Below, piece after piece: positions 16,464 to 24,596 of a stretch of 42,043 nucleotides of DNA (positions are counted from its first letter, which is position 1; each line of letters begins with the position of its first letter). The position numbers were made by a program, and so were the translations under genes. This DNA is from SKLM01 sp964542755 (lineage in GTDB: Bacteria; Chloroflexota; Anaerolineae; B4-G1). The DNA lies in the NCBI GenBank assembly GCA_964542755.1, contig CAZIWL010000027.1, positions 1-42,043 of the forward strand, given 5' to 3'. The notes under the pieces are model-generated. The model made no database searches and was not told the origin of the DNA. It saw only the letters and a list, made by a program, of their open reading frames with translations.

Positions 16464-17810
16464 ATGACTGATCGGCGCTGGACCTTGGCCTTCGGTTCTT
16501 TCAAGCTGCACCTCTCCTGCCCCCTGTTGTTGGGCATTATCATCGTGGCTTACGCCAGCATAGGTACTCTCTACGCCATCGTGACGCCGCGGTGGCAGGT
16601 TCCCGACGAGCCTGCACACTACAACTACGTGCGGTCTCTGGCAGAGGGCCGGGGCTTCCCTGTCCTGGAGCCCGAAGACTACGACCAGGACTACCTCGCC
16701 GAGCTGACGTCCAAACGGTTTCCGCCGGAGCTCTCGGTGGAGCCGCTCGAGTATGAGGACCACCAACCGCCGCTCTACTACTTGGTGGCAGCGCCCATCT
16801 ACGCCGTCTTCGGCGGCCAGGTTCTGCCCCTTCGTCTCCTCACGATTGGCATGGGGGCAGCGCTTCTGGCAGTCGCCTTCAGCGCGGTGAGAGTCGCTGT
16901 GGGCGACAAGCCGCACCTAGCTGTGCTGGCGGCCGGGTTCATCGCATTCATACCACAGCACGTGGCGATGACGGCCGGGATCAATAACGACGCGCTGGCC
17001 GAGCTGATGGTTGCCGCTACGCTGTGGGGCTCGATTGTCTACCTTCGGAAGGAGCGAAGTCGCCCGTGGGGCCTGGGGGTACTGGTGGGGACAGCCCTCC
17101 TGACGAAGACGACGGCGTACGTGGCTGCCGGCGTCGCTGCCGCAGCCATCGCCGTCCGCTGGCGGCGCGGTTCTCGCTCCACTCGATGGGCGTTGGAGCA
17201 GCTCGCCTGGGTCTTCGTCCCGGCGGCCCTCATCTCCGCGCCATGGTTCCTCCGGAACGGCATGACGTACGGCTGGGACGATCCCCTGGGATTAGCACGG
17301 CACAATCTGGTGGTGGAAAACCAGCCGCGATCATCGGAGTGGCTGGCGACGTACGGCTGGTGGGGACTCGTGTGGCGCCTGGTCCGCACGACGTTTCAGA
17401 GCTTCTGGGGCCAGTTCGGCTGGATGGTCTTGCCACTTCCGTCCGAGGCCTACGAGGGCTTGCTCACGCTCTCCTGTCTCCTGCTCATCGGCTTCGCCGC
17501 CTGGGTGGTCGAGAGGCACAGATCGTCGCCGAACGGACTGTCGCCGGGGGGGGCGGCGATCATCCTGGGATTCTCCGCGCTCCTCACGCTGCTTGCGTTC
17601 CTCTGGTACAACCTAACCTTCGTTCAGCATCAAGGACGCTATCTCTACCCTGCCCTGGTTCCGCTGTCCACGGCGGCTGCATTGGGTCTTAACACTTTGG
17701 CCAAGCCGCTTCCGAGCCGACTGCGCCCCTGGTCTAAGCTCCTCCTGCTGGGCGGTCTGGCGGCGTTCGACGTCTACTGTCTGTGGAGGGTCATCCGACC
17801 GAATCTCTGA
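16464..17810 (+). CDS. GT-C superfamily membrane glycosyltransferase
   Basis: A polytopic protein of 448 residues with about ten or eleven TM helices. The first outer loop carries PDEPAHYNYVR (D48, E49), the acidic pair expected in GT-C enzymes that use polyprenyl-phosphate sugars. The pattern resembles the DUF2142 and PMT/ArnT-like groups. It would transfer a sugar to a lipid, polymer or protein on the outer face of the membrane. ATG 16464 is chosen; the open frame goes back into the transpeptidase gene in a hydrophilic stretch that would precede the first TM. It begins 11 bases after the L,D-transpeptidase stop, so the two are probably co-transcribed. Confidence 0.8.
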   Translation: MTDRRWTLAFGSFKLHLSCPLLLGIIIVAYASIGTLYAIVTPRWQVPDEPAHYNYVRSLAEGRGFPVLEPEDYDQDYLAELTSKRFPPELSVEPLEYEDHQPPLYYLVAAPIYAVFGGQVLPLRLLTIGMGAALLAVAFSAVRVAVGDKPHLAVLAAGFIAFIPQHVAMTAGINNDALAELMVAATLWGSIVYLRKERSRPWGLGVLVGTALLTKTTAYVAAGVAAAAIAVRWRRGSRSTRWALEQLAWVFVPAALISAPWFLRNGMTYGWDDPLGLARHNLVVENQPRSSEWLATYGWWGLVWRLVRTTFQSFWGQFGWMVLPLPSEAYEGLLTLSCLLLIGFAAWVVERHRSSPNGLSPGGAAIILGFSALLTLLAFLWYNLTFVQHQGRYLYPALVPLSTAAALGLNTLAKPLPSRLRPWSKLLLLGGLAAFDVYCLWRVIRPNL

Positions 17811-17818
17811 GGTGGCCT

Positions 17819-18211
17819 ATGGCTGGACTAGAACCCGGATTGACAGGCGAGGTTGAGAAACGCGTGGCGGAGGACGACACGGCTGCCCGCTGGGGGAGTG
17901 GTCTTGTGCCCGTCTTTGGAACGCCTTCGCTGGTGGGCTTGATGGAGAACGCAGCCGTCGAGGCTCTGAAGGGCCACCTCCCCGCTGAACGGACCTCGGT
18001 GGGCGGCCACATGGACGTCCGTCATCTCGCACCCACGCCCGTCGGTATGCACGTACGCGCCCGCGCCGAGTTGGTGGAGGTCGACGGACAGCGACTCGTG
18101 TTCACGATTGAGGCCTGGGACGATGCGGAGCGCATCGGCGAAGCGTCGCACACGCGGTTCGTCATCGAACAGCAGCGCTTCCTCGAGCGAGCCGAATCTA
18201 AGCGGGCCTGA
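17819..18211 (+). CDS. FlK-type hotdog-fold thioesterase
   Basis: A 130-residue hotdog-fold acyl-CoA thioesterase resembling fluoroacetyl-CoA thioesterase FlK. The FGTPSLVGLMENAAVEAL helix supplies Thr and Glu, and GGHMDVRHLAPTPVGMHV supplies the His of the Thr-Glu-His set seen in FlK. FTIEAWDDAERIGEASHTRFVI forms the C-terminal sheet. Most bacteria with such genes do not make fluoroacetate, so general acyl-CoA clearance is the likelier role. ATG 17819 comes 8 bases after the previous stop, with GAGGTGG just upstream; the longer frame overlaps the membrane protein and is rejected. The 3' end overlaps the convergent PIG-L gene by 14 bases. Confidence 0.82.
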   Translation: MAGLEPGLTGEVEKRVAEDDTAARWGSGLVPVFGTPSLVGLMENAAVEALKGHLPAERTSVGGHMDVRHLAPTPVGMHVRARAELVEVDGQRLVFTIEAWDDAERIGEASHTRFVIEQQRFLERAESKRA

Positions 18212-18971
18212 CACGCCAGTAGCGCTCGGCGGGAGCCTCACCCCCGAGCCGCTCGGCGTAGCCACGCACCGAAGCAGCCATCTCCTCTGAGCCTTGCCAG
18301 AAGGTACTCACCTGCGACCTATAGCGGGCCAGGGCCGCCACCTTCGTCCTGAGCGCCTCCTCCGAAAGAGTGACCACCTCCGGGTTCCAGGCGCGGTTCC
18401 CGATCGCAGTCGTCACGCTCTCCGCGTCCTCCGCGTAGGGGAAGTCCTCGTAGTAGGTCAACCTTGCGCCGCTCTGCTCAGCCGCCCGTCGAACGATGCG
18501 GTGGTCGACGTGCCCGCCGACGGCAAGGGGCACGTATAGATGCCCGGACGACCCCAGGCATAGCCCTCCGATCCGATCCCGGAGCTGCCGAACCAAGGAC
18601 CCGTCCGCCGGATCGATCGGCCCCCAGAGAGCCTCTTCGTCCGGGTAGGGGAAATGCCCCTGTGCGGACCGGCGGTAGACGCAGTCCTGGAAACGCCAAT
18701 GAACCGCCTGCGCGCCCAGAATCCCAAGGGCCTCCAAGTCCTCCATCCGCCGCGTCCTAACGGCGTCCACGGGCGTGCCCCATCTCGCGTGAAGCTCTTG
18801 TGCGAAAGGCGAAAGCCGCTGGTCGGGGTCAGGCGCACCGGCGAAGACCGTGATAACCCTCACGAAGGTCCCACCCTGGGCCTGCTGCCAGACACGACCT
18901 CCGCAGGAGAGAGCGACATCATCCAAATGAGGAGATAGGTAGATCTGCACATTGGGTCCTCGCCCGAGCAT
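18198..18971 (-). CDS. PIG-L/LmbE-family zinc deacetylase
   Basis: A metal-dependent N-deacetylase of the family that includes GlcNAc-PI and mycothiol-type (MshB) and bacillithiol (BshB) deacetylases. The zinc motif PHLDD gives H15, D17 and D18, and GGHVDHR supplies H154 (with H157 following). Conserved surrounding elements include the N-terminal strand VQIYLSPHLDDVALSCGG and RRMEDLEALGILGA. At 257 residues it is typical. Substrates range from N-acetylglucosamine adducts to antibiotics or polysaccharide units, so none is assigned. The start is ATG 18971 behind GAGGCAG; a TGGTAGGAT box 9 bases upstream also allows a leaderless start. It is alone on its strand, convergent with the thioesterase. 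Confidence 0.85.
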   Translation of the reverse strand: MLGRGPNVQIYLSPHLDDVALSCGGRVWQQAQGGTFVRVITVFAGAPDPDQRLSPFAQELHARWGTPVDAVRTRRMEDLEALGILGAQAVHWRFQDCVYRRSAQGHFPYPDEEALWGPIDPADGSLVRQLRDRIGGLCLGSSGHLYVPLAVGGHVDHRIVRRAAEQSGARLTYYEDFPYAEDAESVTTAIGNRAWNPEVVTLSEEALRTKVAALARYRSQVSTFWQGSEEMAASVRGYAERLGGEAPAERYWRVRPA

Positions 18972-18980
18972 AGCTGCCTC

Positions 18981-19009
18981 ATCCTACCACACGGTGGTCA
19001 GGGTGCCAG
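18981..19009 (-). promoter_or_regulatory. Candidate promoter of the PIG-L gene
   Basis: Minus strand: CTGGCA (19009-19004), 17 bases, TAGGAT (18986-18981) preceded by TGG, an extended -10. It is only 9 bases from ATG 18971. Each box has two mismatches. Confidence 0.45.
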
Positions 19010-19100
19010 TCGCCCACCAGTGGCGGTCGACACAGCCACGTGAGTCAAGGCCCTTTTTGCCTCTTCCGCGGAGGCGTCCGGTGGCCCCTCGAAGCCGGCC

Positions 19101-19109
19101 TGGTATAAT
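19101..19109 (+). promoter_or_regulatory. Extended -10 promoter of the MoaD-like gene run
   Basis: TGG-TATAAT at 19101-19109 is a perfect extended -10. No good -35 lies 16-18 bases upstream, which extended -10 promoters tolerate. Transcription would start near 19116 and serve the coupled genes that follow to at least 22940. Confidence 0.65.
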
Positions 19110-19153
19110 GGGGTTTTGATTACTGTTTGGACCACGAAGGGATGGCCAAGTCT

Positions 19154-19396
19154 ATGATCAGCATTCAGGTCAAGCTTTTTGCCACACTTCGTCGGCAGTA
19201 TCCCGACCTGGGGATCGGTGAGGCGATGTCCGTCGCCGTGCCGGACGAGGCCACGATCGCGGACCTGGTCGAGAGACTCAATCTTCCCGACGGCCAGGTG
19301 AAGGTCGTGTTCGTCAATGGCACAGTCCGACAGAGGGACTACGGCCTGAGTGAGGGCGACGAAGTCGGTATCTTTCCTCCGGTCGGGGGCGGCTAG
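19154..19396 (+). CDS. MoaD/ThiS-family ubiquitin-like sulfur carrier
   Basis: A small beta-grasp protein (80 residues from ATG 19154) with the MoaD-type start ISIQVKLFATLRRQYPDLG, a VVFVNG strand, the DEVGIFPPVGGG turn and a C-terminal Gly-Gly, the site of adenylation and thiocarboxylation in sulfur carriers. An ATG at 19142 and a TTG at 19127 are possible earlier starts; 19154 is best spaced from AAGGGATGG. No moaE, thiG, E1-like enzyme or other sulfur-carrier partner is adjacent, so whether it serves molybdopterin, thiamine or a third pathway cannot be told. The stop precedes the next gene by 7 bases. Confidence 0.8.
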   Translation: MISIQVKLFATLRRQYPDLGIGEAMSVAVPDEATIADLVERLNLPDGQVKVVFVNGTVRQRDYGLSEGDEVGIFPPVGGG

Positions 19397-19403
19397 GGAC
19401 TCG

Positions 19404-20069
19404 ATGAGCTACGACATCAGAGCGGAGGGAGATCTGCGAAGCCGGCGCGTCTCCTTCAGCGCTGCCGGCGGCGGACCAGGCCTTCAGGGCGTCATGCATC
19501 TGCCCGAGCAGGGGGAACCACCCTTCCCTGCCGCCATCGTATGTCACCCGCACACGATGATGGGGGGCAATATGGGGAACGGTATCGTGGTTCAGCTCTG
19601 CCTTGATCTGGCCGTCGCGGGATGGGCAGCGCTCCGGTTCGATTTCCGCGGTGCCGGGGGGAGCGAGGGGAGCTTTTCCAGAGGCGAGGGGGAGAAGGAC
19701 GATGTCAAAGGCGCTGTCGACTTCCTCTTCGTCCAAGCGGAGATCGATCCCGACCAGTTGGCCGTCGCGGGCTACTCCTTCGGCGCTGGCGTGGCTCTCC
19801 ACCACGCAGCCAGAGACCAGCGGCTGCGCCGCATGGTTGGCATAGCCCTGGTCGCGGAACACTACGACGACCCGTTCCTTGACACGGAGCGCCGTCCCAA
19901 ACTCTTCGTGGCCGGTGACGAGGACCCCTGGGCACCCAGCGAGGAGCTGCGGGCCTACGTCGAGCGCCTACGCGCGCCGAAAAAGCTTCACATCATCCCC
20001 GGCACAGGTCATCTCTTCGCGGGACATGTTGACGAACTGACGGACGCAGTCCTCGATTGGCTCGTGTGA
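19404..20069 (+). CDS. Alpha/beta hydrolase (dienelactone-hydrolase-like)
   Basis: A cytosolic serine hydrolase of 221 residues. VCHPHTMMGGNMGN forms the oxyanion region, GYSFGAG carries the nucleophile Ser (S125), D174 lies in VAGDEDPWAP and H203 in GTGHLFAG, giving a full Ser-Asp-His triad. FRGAGGSEGSF and KLFVAGDEDP are typical of the alpha/beta hydrolases annotated as KANL3/Tex30 or YuxL-like. It is a carboxylesterase or peptidase-type enzyme of unknown substrate. ATG 19404 follows AGGGA and lies 7 bases after the MoaD-like stop. The TGA overlaps the next ATG as TGATG. Confidence 0.87.
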   Translation: MSYDIRAEGDLRSRRVSFSAAGGGPGLQGVMHLPEQGEPPFPAAIVCHPHTMMGGNMGNGIVVQLCLDLAVAGWAALRFDFRGAGGSEGSFSRGEGEKDDVKGAVDFLFVQAEIDPDQLAVAGYSFGAGVALHHAARDQRLRRMVGIALVAEHYDDPFLDTERRPKLFVAGDEDPWAPSEELRAYVERLRAPKKLHIIPGTGHLFAGHVDELTDAVLDWLV

Positions 20070-20551
20070 TGAATCCCGGCTCGACACAGGATTTCCAAGC
20101 AGGCCGAAGGTACTCCCGACCTCCAACAGAGACAGGCCTGGGATCCAACGGTACCGCGCGACGATGCCGGAGATGGAGTGATCGACTCTTTCTGACGAAT
20201 ATCGTCTTCGGCGTTCTCGTGACCGCCTGCTCCTTCCCGAGCTCATCTCCGGCCTCTGCGTCCCCCTTGTCCCTAGAGGGGGCTGCGGGTGCACGAGGCA
20301 CACCGATCTCCGCTTTCTCAACCTCGGACACGCCAACGCCCCAGCCTGCCCTGACGCGTTCGCCGGAGACGAACCCGACCGGCTTGCCAACGGCGACGCC
20401 GACGGTGGATTGGTGGAACCGGTGCCCCTTCCTAGCAGGCCGGGAGCCGCCGGGCAGGCCACTGCAGACCGGAAGCCGGGACCTGCCACGCGAGACACCA
20501 CAGGCTCCAGGGACCTACAGTCCGCTCGGTCTGGCGCTTTCAAGGCTATGA
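20069..20551 (+). CDS. Putative lipoprotein, translationally coupled
   Basis: A 160-residue frame joined exactly to both neighbours: its ATG 20069 overlaps the hydrolase TGA, and its TGA overlaps the M1 peptidase ATG at 20548. After an unusually long, basic N-terminal segment (about 39 residues) comes a hydrophobic stretch LFLTNIVFGVLVTAC with a textbook lipobox (LVTAC, C54). Then follow a Ser/Ala region and a TPTP-type linker (TPTPQPALTRSP, LPTATPTV), with a C-terminal part that does not look folded. The precise overlaps argue for a real gene, and the long N-region and lack of a domain argue against. No homologous family is recognised. Confidence 0.5.
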   Translation: MNPGSTQDFQAGRRYSRPPTETGLGSNGTARRCRRWSDRLFLTNIVFGVLVTACSFPSSSPASASPLSLEGAAGARGTPISAFSTSDTPTPQPALTRSPETNPTGLPTATPTVDWWNRCPFLAGREPPGRPLQTGSRDLPRETPQAPGTYSPLGLALSRL

Positions 20552-22185
20552 GGATCCGCGCACTTGTGGTCCTGCTCGCAGTCTGCTTGGCGGCTGCATC
20601 GGCGGGTTGTCGACCCGACCGGTCGTCGCTCACGCCGACGCTGCGTTCCAACGACGGTGTCACAGCCACCGCGGCGATCCCGACGGCGTCCACAGAGCCG
20701 GAGGTCGCGGCCACTCCCTCGCCCAAACCACCACCTGACGACGCTCCAACGCCCTCAAGCACACCCCCATCTGATGCGATCAGCTTTGAGCGAGCCCTGG
20801 CGCCGGGCTTCCGCGACGACCTCGACCAGCTCCCTGACGCCACCCGGTATCGTCTCGACCTCGACCTGGATATGGAACGGGCCACCGTGTCAGGCGACCA
20901 GGAGATCAGCTACACCAACACCGAGAGCGTGGAACTGGAAAGCATCTACCTGCGACTCTTCCCGAACACATCCGGCTACGGAGGGGAGATGTCGATCGTT
21001 TCCGTGGAAGTTGACGGTCGACCGATTGCGCCAGAGAGGGCCCTCCTGGGATCCGCCCTCCGCGTGCCTTTGCGCACGCCGCTCCAACCGGGGCGGCACG
21101 TCAAACTTGACGTCCGCTTCGAGCTGGCGTTACCAACCAGCAACCACCCCGCCAGCAGTCAGGAGCCCTCGGACGGGTATCGGCAGCTGGGTCTCTACGA
21201 TGGCGTGGCGGCCCTGGCGAACGCCTTCCCTATCATCCCTGTGTACGATGACGAAGGATGGAATCTGGCAGTAGCCCCGTCGTATGGGGACGCCGTCTTC
21301 ACCGACGTGGCGTTCTTCGACGTTAGTCTGACCGCGCCGACCACGATGACGCTCGTCGGGTCTGGAACGTGTGCCCCTGTGTCGGAAAACGCGGCGTCGA
21401 CGACGTGGTCCTGCGCAGCGGCGCCGGTGAGGGACTTCACGGCGGTGACGGGCGGGTCGTACCGGACGAGGAGCCGAGCAATTGGTGACGTGACCGTGAA
21501 CAGCGTCTTCTACGCAGGCCACGAGGAGGGAGGTCAAGCGGCGCTGGACTTCGCCAGCCGGGCCTTGGACCTCTTCAGCAAGCGCATCGGCGCGTATCCG
21601 TTCGCCGAGCTGGATGTCGTGGAGACGCCAACCCTGGCCGGAGGCATCGAATACCCGGGCCTGGTGGTCATCAACGAGTCTTACTATGACTCGGGCCAAG
21701 GTGTCAGCGATCGCATGGAGTGGGTGGTCGTGCACGAGGTGCTCCACCAATGGTGGTATGGTCTGGTGGGCAACGACCAAGTTGATGAACCCTGGCTTGA
21801 CGAGGCCCTCGTTCAGTACTGCACCGCACTCTACTACGAGGATGTGTACGGGGAGGAGGCGCTCGACATCGTAGTCGAGACATCCTTCCAGCAGGCGTAC
21901 GCGGAGCTGCAGGAAACAGGCCGCGATCAGCCGGTGGGGCTGCCAGTCGCTGCGTACTCCAGGCGCAACTATGCGCCCGTGGTCTACCAGAAAGGGCCGC
22001 TCTATTTCCACAATTTGCGCCAGGAGGTGGGGGCGAAGGCTTTTTGGCACATCCTGGAAGCGTACTTCGAACGGAATCGGTACCGTATCGCGCGCCCGCA
22101 GGATTGGCTGGCCGCCGTCGAAACTGTGACAGGCAGCCCATACCGCTCGCTGTATGACGAGTGGATCCTGGGGGAAAGGGACTAA
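20548..22185 (+). CDS. M1-family metallopeptidase lipoprotein
   Basis: An exported zinc aminopeptidase-like protein of 545 residues. The signal MRIRALVVLLAVCLAAASAG leads to lipid-attachable C21, then a Pro/Ser/Thr linker (about 40-85). An N-terminal beta-saddle domain follows (RYRLDLDLDMERATVSGDQE), then the catalytic domain. The zinc site HEVLH is at residues 396-400 and is followed after 18 residues by E419 in WLDEAL, the M1 gluzincin arrangement. The exopeptidase GxMEN loop reads GGIEYPG, as in membrane M1 relatives. It probably trims peptides outside the membrane. The start overlaps the upstream stop as ATGA; the longer open frame back to 20410 is rejected. The stop overlaps the next start as TAATG. 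Confidence 0.9.
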   Translation: MRIRALVVLLAVCLAAASAGCRPDRSSLTPTLRSNDGVTATAAIPTASTEPEVAATPSPKPPPDDAPTPSSTPPSDAISFERALAPGFRDDLDQLPDATRYRLDLDLDMERATVSGDQEISYTNTESVELESIYLRLFPNTSGYGGEMSIVSVEVDGRPIAPERALLGSALRVPLRTPLQPGRHVKLDVRFELALPTSNHPASSQEPSDGYRQLGLYDGVAALANAFPIIPVYDDEGWNLAVAPSYGDAVFTDVAFFDVSLTAPTTMTLVGSGTCAPVSENAASTTWSCAAAPVRDFTAVTGGSYRTRSRAIGDVTVNSVFYAGHEEGGQAALDFASRALDLFSKRIGAYPFAELDVVETPTLAGGIEYPGLVVINESYYDSGQGVSDRMEWVVVHEVLHQWWYGLVGNDQVDEPWLDEALVQYCTALYYEDVYGEEALDIVVETSFQQAYAELQETGRDQPVGLPVAAYSRRNYAPVVYQKGPLYFHNLRQEVGAKAFWHILEAYFERNRYRIARPQDWLAAVETVTGSPYRSLYDEWILGERD

Positions 22186-22940
22186 TGGGCGGCAGATCAC
22201 GTGAATCGCGTGGACCGCTGAATATCGCTCACCGCGGAGCCAATCAGGTCGCCCCCGAGAACACCCTTCGAGCCTTTCAGGAAGCCCTGAACCGCGGTGC
22301 CGACGGCATCGAGCTAGATGTACGGCTTTCGGCAGACGGCGTGCCCGTGGTGATTCACGATGCCACCGTGGAGGCCACGACCGATGGCTCGGGCGCCGTC
22401 GCCAACATGACCTTTGCCCAGCTCCGGACACTGGACGCCGGCGGGTGGCTCAATCCGGCGTTCAAGGGAGAACGGATCCCAAGTTTAGAGGAGGTTCTGG
22501 ACACCTTCGGGGGGAGGACGGTGCTGAACCTGGAGTTGAAAGGGGCGCAGGTCTTGGACAACGATCTGGTCCCCACGGTCGTCGATCTCCTTGAACGGCA
22601 CGAGCTGCAGCAAGAGGTACTGGTATCATGCTTCAATCCGTATCTCCTGCGACAGGTTCGCCGACTGGCACCCCGGGTCCCCCTAGCCCTGCTCTATACC
22701 AACAGTCCTCTCCCGCTGCGTCGTCTCGCCGACCTCCTTCTGGGTGAACAGCCCGCCGCTATCCACCCGCACCATACGAACGTGAGCGAACGCCTGGTGG
22801 CTCACGCCCACGAGCTCGGCGTGCGGGTGAACGTCTGGACCATCGACGACCCAAAGCGTATGCGCGTGCTTGCGGACGGGGGCGTCGACGGCATAATCAC
22901 CAACAAGCCGGCACTGTTGCGCCGCGTCCTGAAGCGTTAG
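22185..22940 (+). CDS. Glycerophosphodiester phosphodiesterase
   Basis: A TIM-barrel GDPD enzyme that hydrolyses glycerophosphodiesters to sn-glycerol 3-phosphate and an alcohol, recycling deacylated phospholipids. The N-terminal catalytic set is intact: AHRGANQVAPENT (His, Arg, Asn, Glu), GADGIELDVRLSADGVPVVIHD, and the general-acid His. The C-terminal VNVWTIDDPKRM and GVDGIITNKP are characteristic. Length 251 fits the cytoplasmic subclass (no signal peptide). ATG 22185 overlaps the M1 stop as TAATG, with GGGGGAAAGG upstream, so it is translated with that gene. It is separated by 72 bases from the metallophosphoesterase. Confidence 0.92.
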   Translation: MGGRSRESRGPLNIAHRGANQVAPENTLRAFQEALNRGADGIELDVRLSADGVPVVIHDATVEATTDGSGAVANMTFAQLRTLDAGGWLNPAFKGERIPSLEEVLDTFGGRTVLNLELKGAQVLDNDLVPTVVDLLERHELQQEVLVSCFNPYLLRQVRRLAPRVPLALLYTNSPLPLRRLADLLLGEQPAAIHPHHTNVSERLVAHAHELGVRVNVWTIDDPKRMRVLADGGVDGIITNKPALLRRVLKR

Positions 22941-23012
22941 GTAGCGTGGGCACGGTCGGCACCGCCGAAACCAAGCTCAGCCCGCCCCCGAGGATAGGTA
23001 GGAGAGTGTCCC

Positions 23013-24227
23013 TTGCAGCGAACAGCAACGCCCTCGGATCAGATGAGTCTTGGAGACATGCTGCATCCTCCGGACTATCGCCCGCCCGTCCTCCACGTCG
23101 TCCTCGTGGCTACAGAGCTTCTGGGCCGAGTCCAGCCCCTTGGACTCACGCCAGCTTGGGTGGCCTTGGCGGCCGTGGCGTGCTGGCCGTGGGACCACCT
23201 GCGGATCCCAGTTGCCGCGCTCTCCCTGCTGTTCGCGGCCCTCGACGGCATGGGGTTGGCGCTCCTCCCACGCTTGGAGCGGTCTTTCGGGCCTGTTACG
23301 CCCTCGTTGCTGGCCCTGACCCTGGTGCGGACAGGTATCACGTTCCTGTCGGGGCTCCTCTGGCCCACGCTGCCAGGCCTCGTCGGCGTGGTCTTTGCCC
23401 AGATCGCCATCGCGGCAGTCTCCGTGTACGCGACCTGGGTTGAACCTTTCGCCCTCCGGATCACCCGCGCCGCTCTCGTCTCTCCCAAGCTCGATGCAGA
23501 CGCGTCGGTGCGTCTGCTCCACATTTCGGACATGCACGTTGAGCGGTGGACACGACGGGAAGAAAGGCTTCTGGCCGTGGTCGAGGAGCTCGATCCCGAT
23601 CTGATTGTGATGACCGGAGACTATCTGAATCTGTCCTACATCCGTGACGGGGACGCCCACCAACACGCTCGACAGGTTCTGAACGGGATATGCGAGCGGT
23701 CGTCGTGCCCCATCTATGCAATCACCGGGAGCCCCCCGGTCGACCTGCGAGACGTGGTGCCGGACGTTTTCGAGGGCCTTGGCGTCAACTGGCTCTTGGA
23801 CGACGTGATAGAGCTAACCCTCCGTGATCAGACGATCCGTCTCGCAGGGCTCACTTGTGCCCGGGACCGTGCCCGCGACGTCCCTCGCCTGCGACGGCTT
23901 CTAGCCCGCGCTGTTGAGCCAGGGGTTTTCACGCTGCTCCTCTACCATTCACCGGATTTGATGCCGGAGGCCGTGGAATTGGGCATCGATCTCTATCTAT
24001 GCGGTCATACCCACGGCGGGCAAGTTCGGCTGCCTCTGATCGGTGCCTTGGTCACCAGCTCAGCATTTGGGAAGCGGTATGAGATGGGACGGTATGAGGA
24101 GAAAGAAACAACGCTCTACGTCAGCCGAGGACTTGGGATGGAGGGCCTCGGCGCGCCGCGGGCCCGCCTCCTCTCGCCTCCCGAGGTCATCCTATGGACC
24201 CTCTCCGGGCAGGGAAAAGGGGACTGA
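23013..24227 (+). CDS. Membrane metallophosphoesterase (YkuE/YaeI-like) with altered active site
   Basis: An N-terminal membrane domain of about five TM helices (residues 25-150) precedes a calcineurin-like phosphoesterase domain (165-400). Metal motifs present are ISDMHVE (D173, H175), TGDYLN (G202-D203), LLYHSPD and CGHTHGGQ. The block that normally reads GNH(D/E) reads GSPPVD at 239-244, so the Asn and His ligands are missing. GDYLN also lacks the final acidic residue of GDxxD. This suggests weak or different catalysis. Relatives act in lipid A precursor or isoprenoid/nucleotide phosphate hydrolysis. TTG 23013 is chosen, with AGGAG at 22999-23004; ATG 23043 is an alternative. Confidence 0.75.
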   Translation: MQRTATPSDQMSLGDMLHPPDYRPPVLHVVLVATELLGRVQPLGLTPAWVALAAVACWPWDHLRIPVAALSLLFAALDGMGLALLPRLERSFGPVTPSLLALTLVRTGITFLSGLLWPTLPGLVGVVFAQIAIAAVSVYATWVEPFALRITRAALVSPKLDADASVRLLHISDMHVERWTRREERLLAVVEELDPDLIVMTGDYLNLSYIRDGDAHQHARQVLNGICERSSCPIYAITGSPPVDLRDVVPDVFEGLGVNWLLDDVIELTLRDQTIRLAGLTCARDRARDVPRLRRLLARAVEPGVFTLLLYHSPDLMPEAVELGIDLYLCGHTHGGQVRLPLIGALVTSSAFGKRYEMGRYEEKETTLYVSRGLGMEGLGAPRARLLSPPEVILWTLSGQGKGD

Positions 24228-24596
24228 GGCACTGAGGCAGACACCACAATGCAGCGGATCCCCAGCCATACCCGTCGCACCAGCAACTGGACCAAAGAAG
24301 CATCGCAAGGTTCGAGCCTGCGTCCACGCTGCCTGCTCATGGGGGCGGGACACGAAGCGGGACGGCCTTCGCCGATGGATGCGGGCTGGCGCATATCCAT
24401 GTGAGGCCAGCGTAAAAACGGACCGTATGGATTGCAGCAATCGCAGATCAGTCTCCTCCTGAAAGCGATAGATGGTGATCTGATAGCTTTTGGGAGGGCG
24501 CGCGTGGTATAATCGCAGGGAATCGGCCGCCGGACTCTTGTTGATCCGGCGGTCTTGGTGTGTTATGGGGCTAGAGAGGAAAACCCGGAGCGAGTG
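24228..24596 (+). promoter_or_regulatory. 369-base upstream region of HMG-CoA reductase
   Basis: No gene is seen here. A 6-bp stem (GCTGGC 24385-24390, GCCAGC 24406-24411) and the palindrome GATTGC-A-GCAATC at 24430-24442 precede the promoter. TGG-TATAAT at 24505-24513 is a perfect extended -10, with transcription expected near 24520. The leader then contains a stem-loop at 24525-24554 before GGAG at 24587 and the ATG. A role for the palindrome as an operator is inference. Confidence 0.6.
24525..24554 (+). promoter_or_regulatory. Stem-loop in the HMG-CoA reductase leader
   Basis: CCGCCGGA (24527-24534) pairs with TCCGGCGG (24545-24552) around a 10-base loop, extended outward by one G-U and one G-C pair to a 10-bp stem. 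It sits within a few bases of the predicted transcript 5' end. No T-run follows directly. It may stabilise the mRNA or act in control. Confidence 0.45.

Noticed and set aside
21130..22431. 433-codon minus-strand open frame
   Set aside because: It is antisense to the M1 peptidase and GDPD genes, both with complete catalytic motifs.
24043..24462. 139-codon plus-strand open frame running into the gap before HMG-CoA reductase
   Set aside because: It starts inside the phosphoesterase gene in another frame, with no ribosome-binding site and no recognisable fold.
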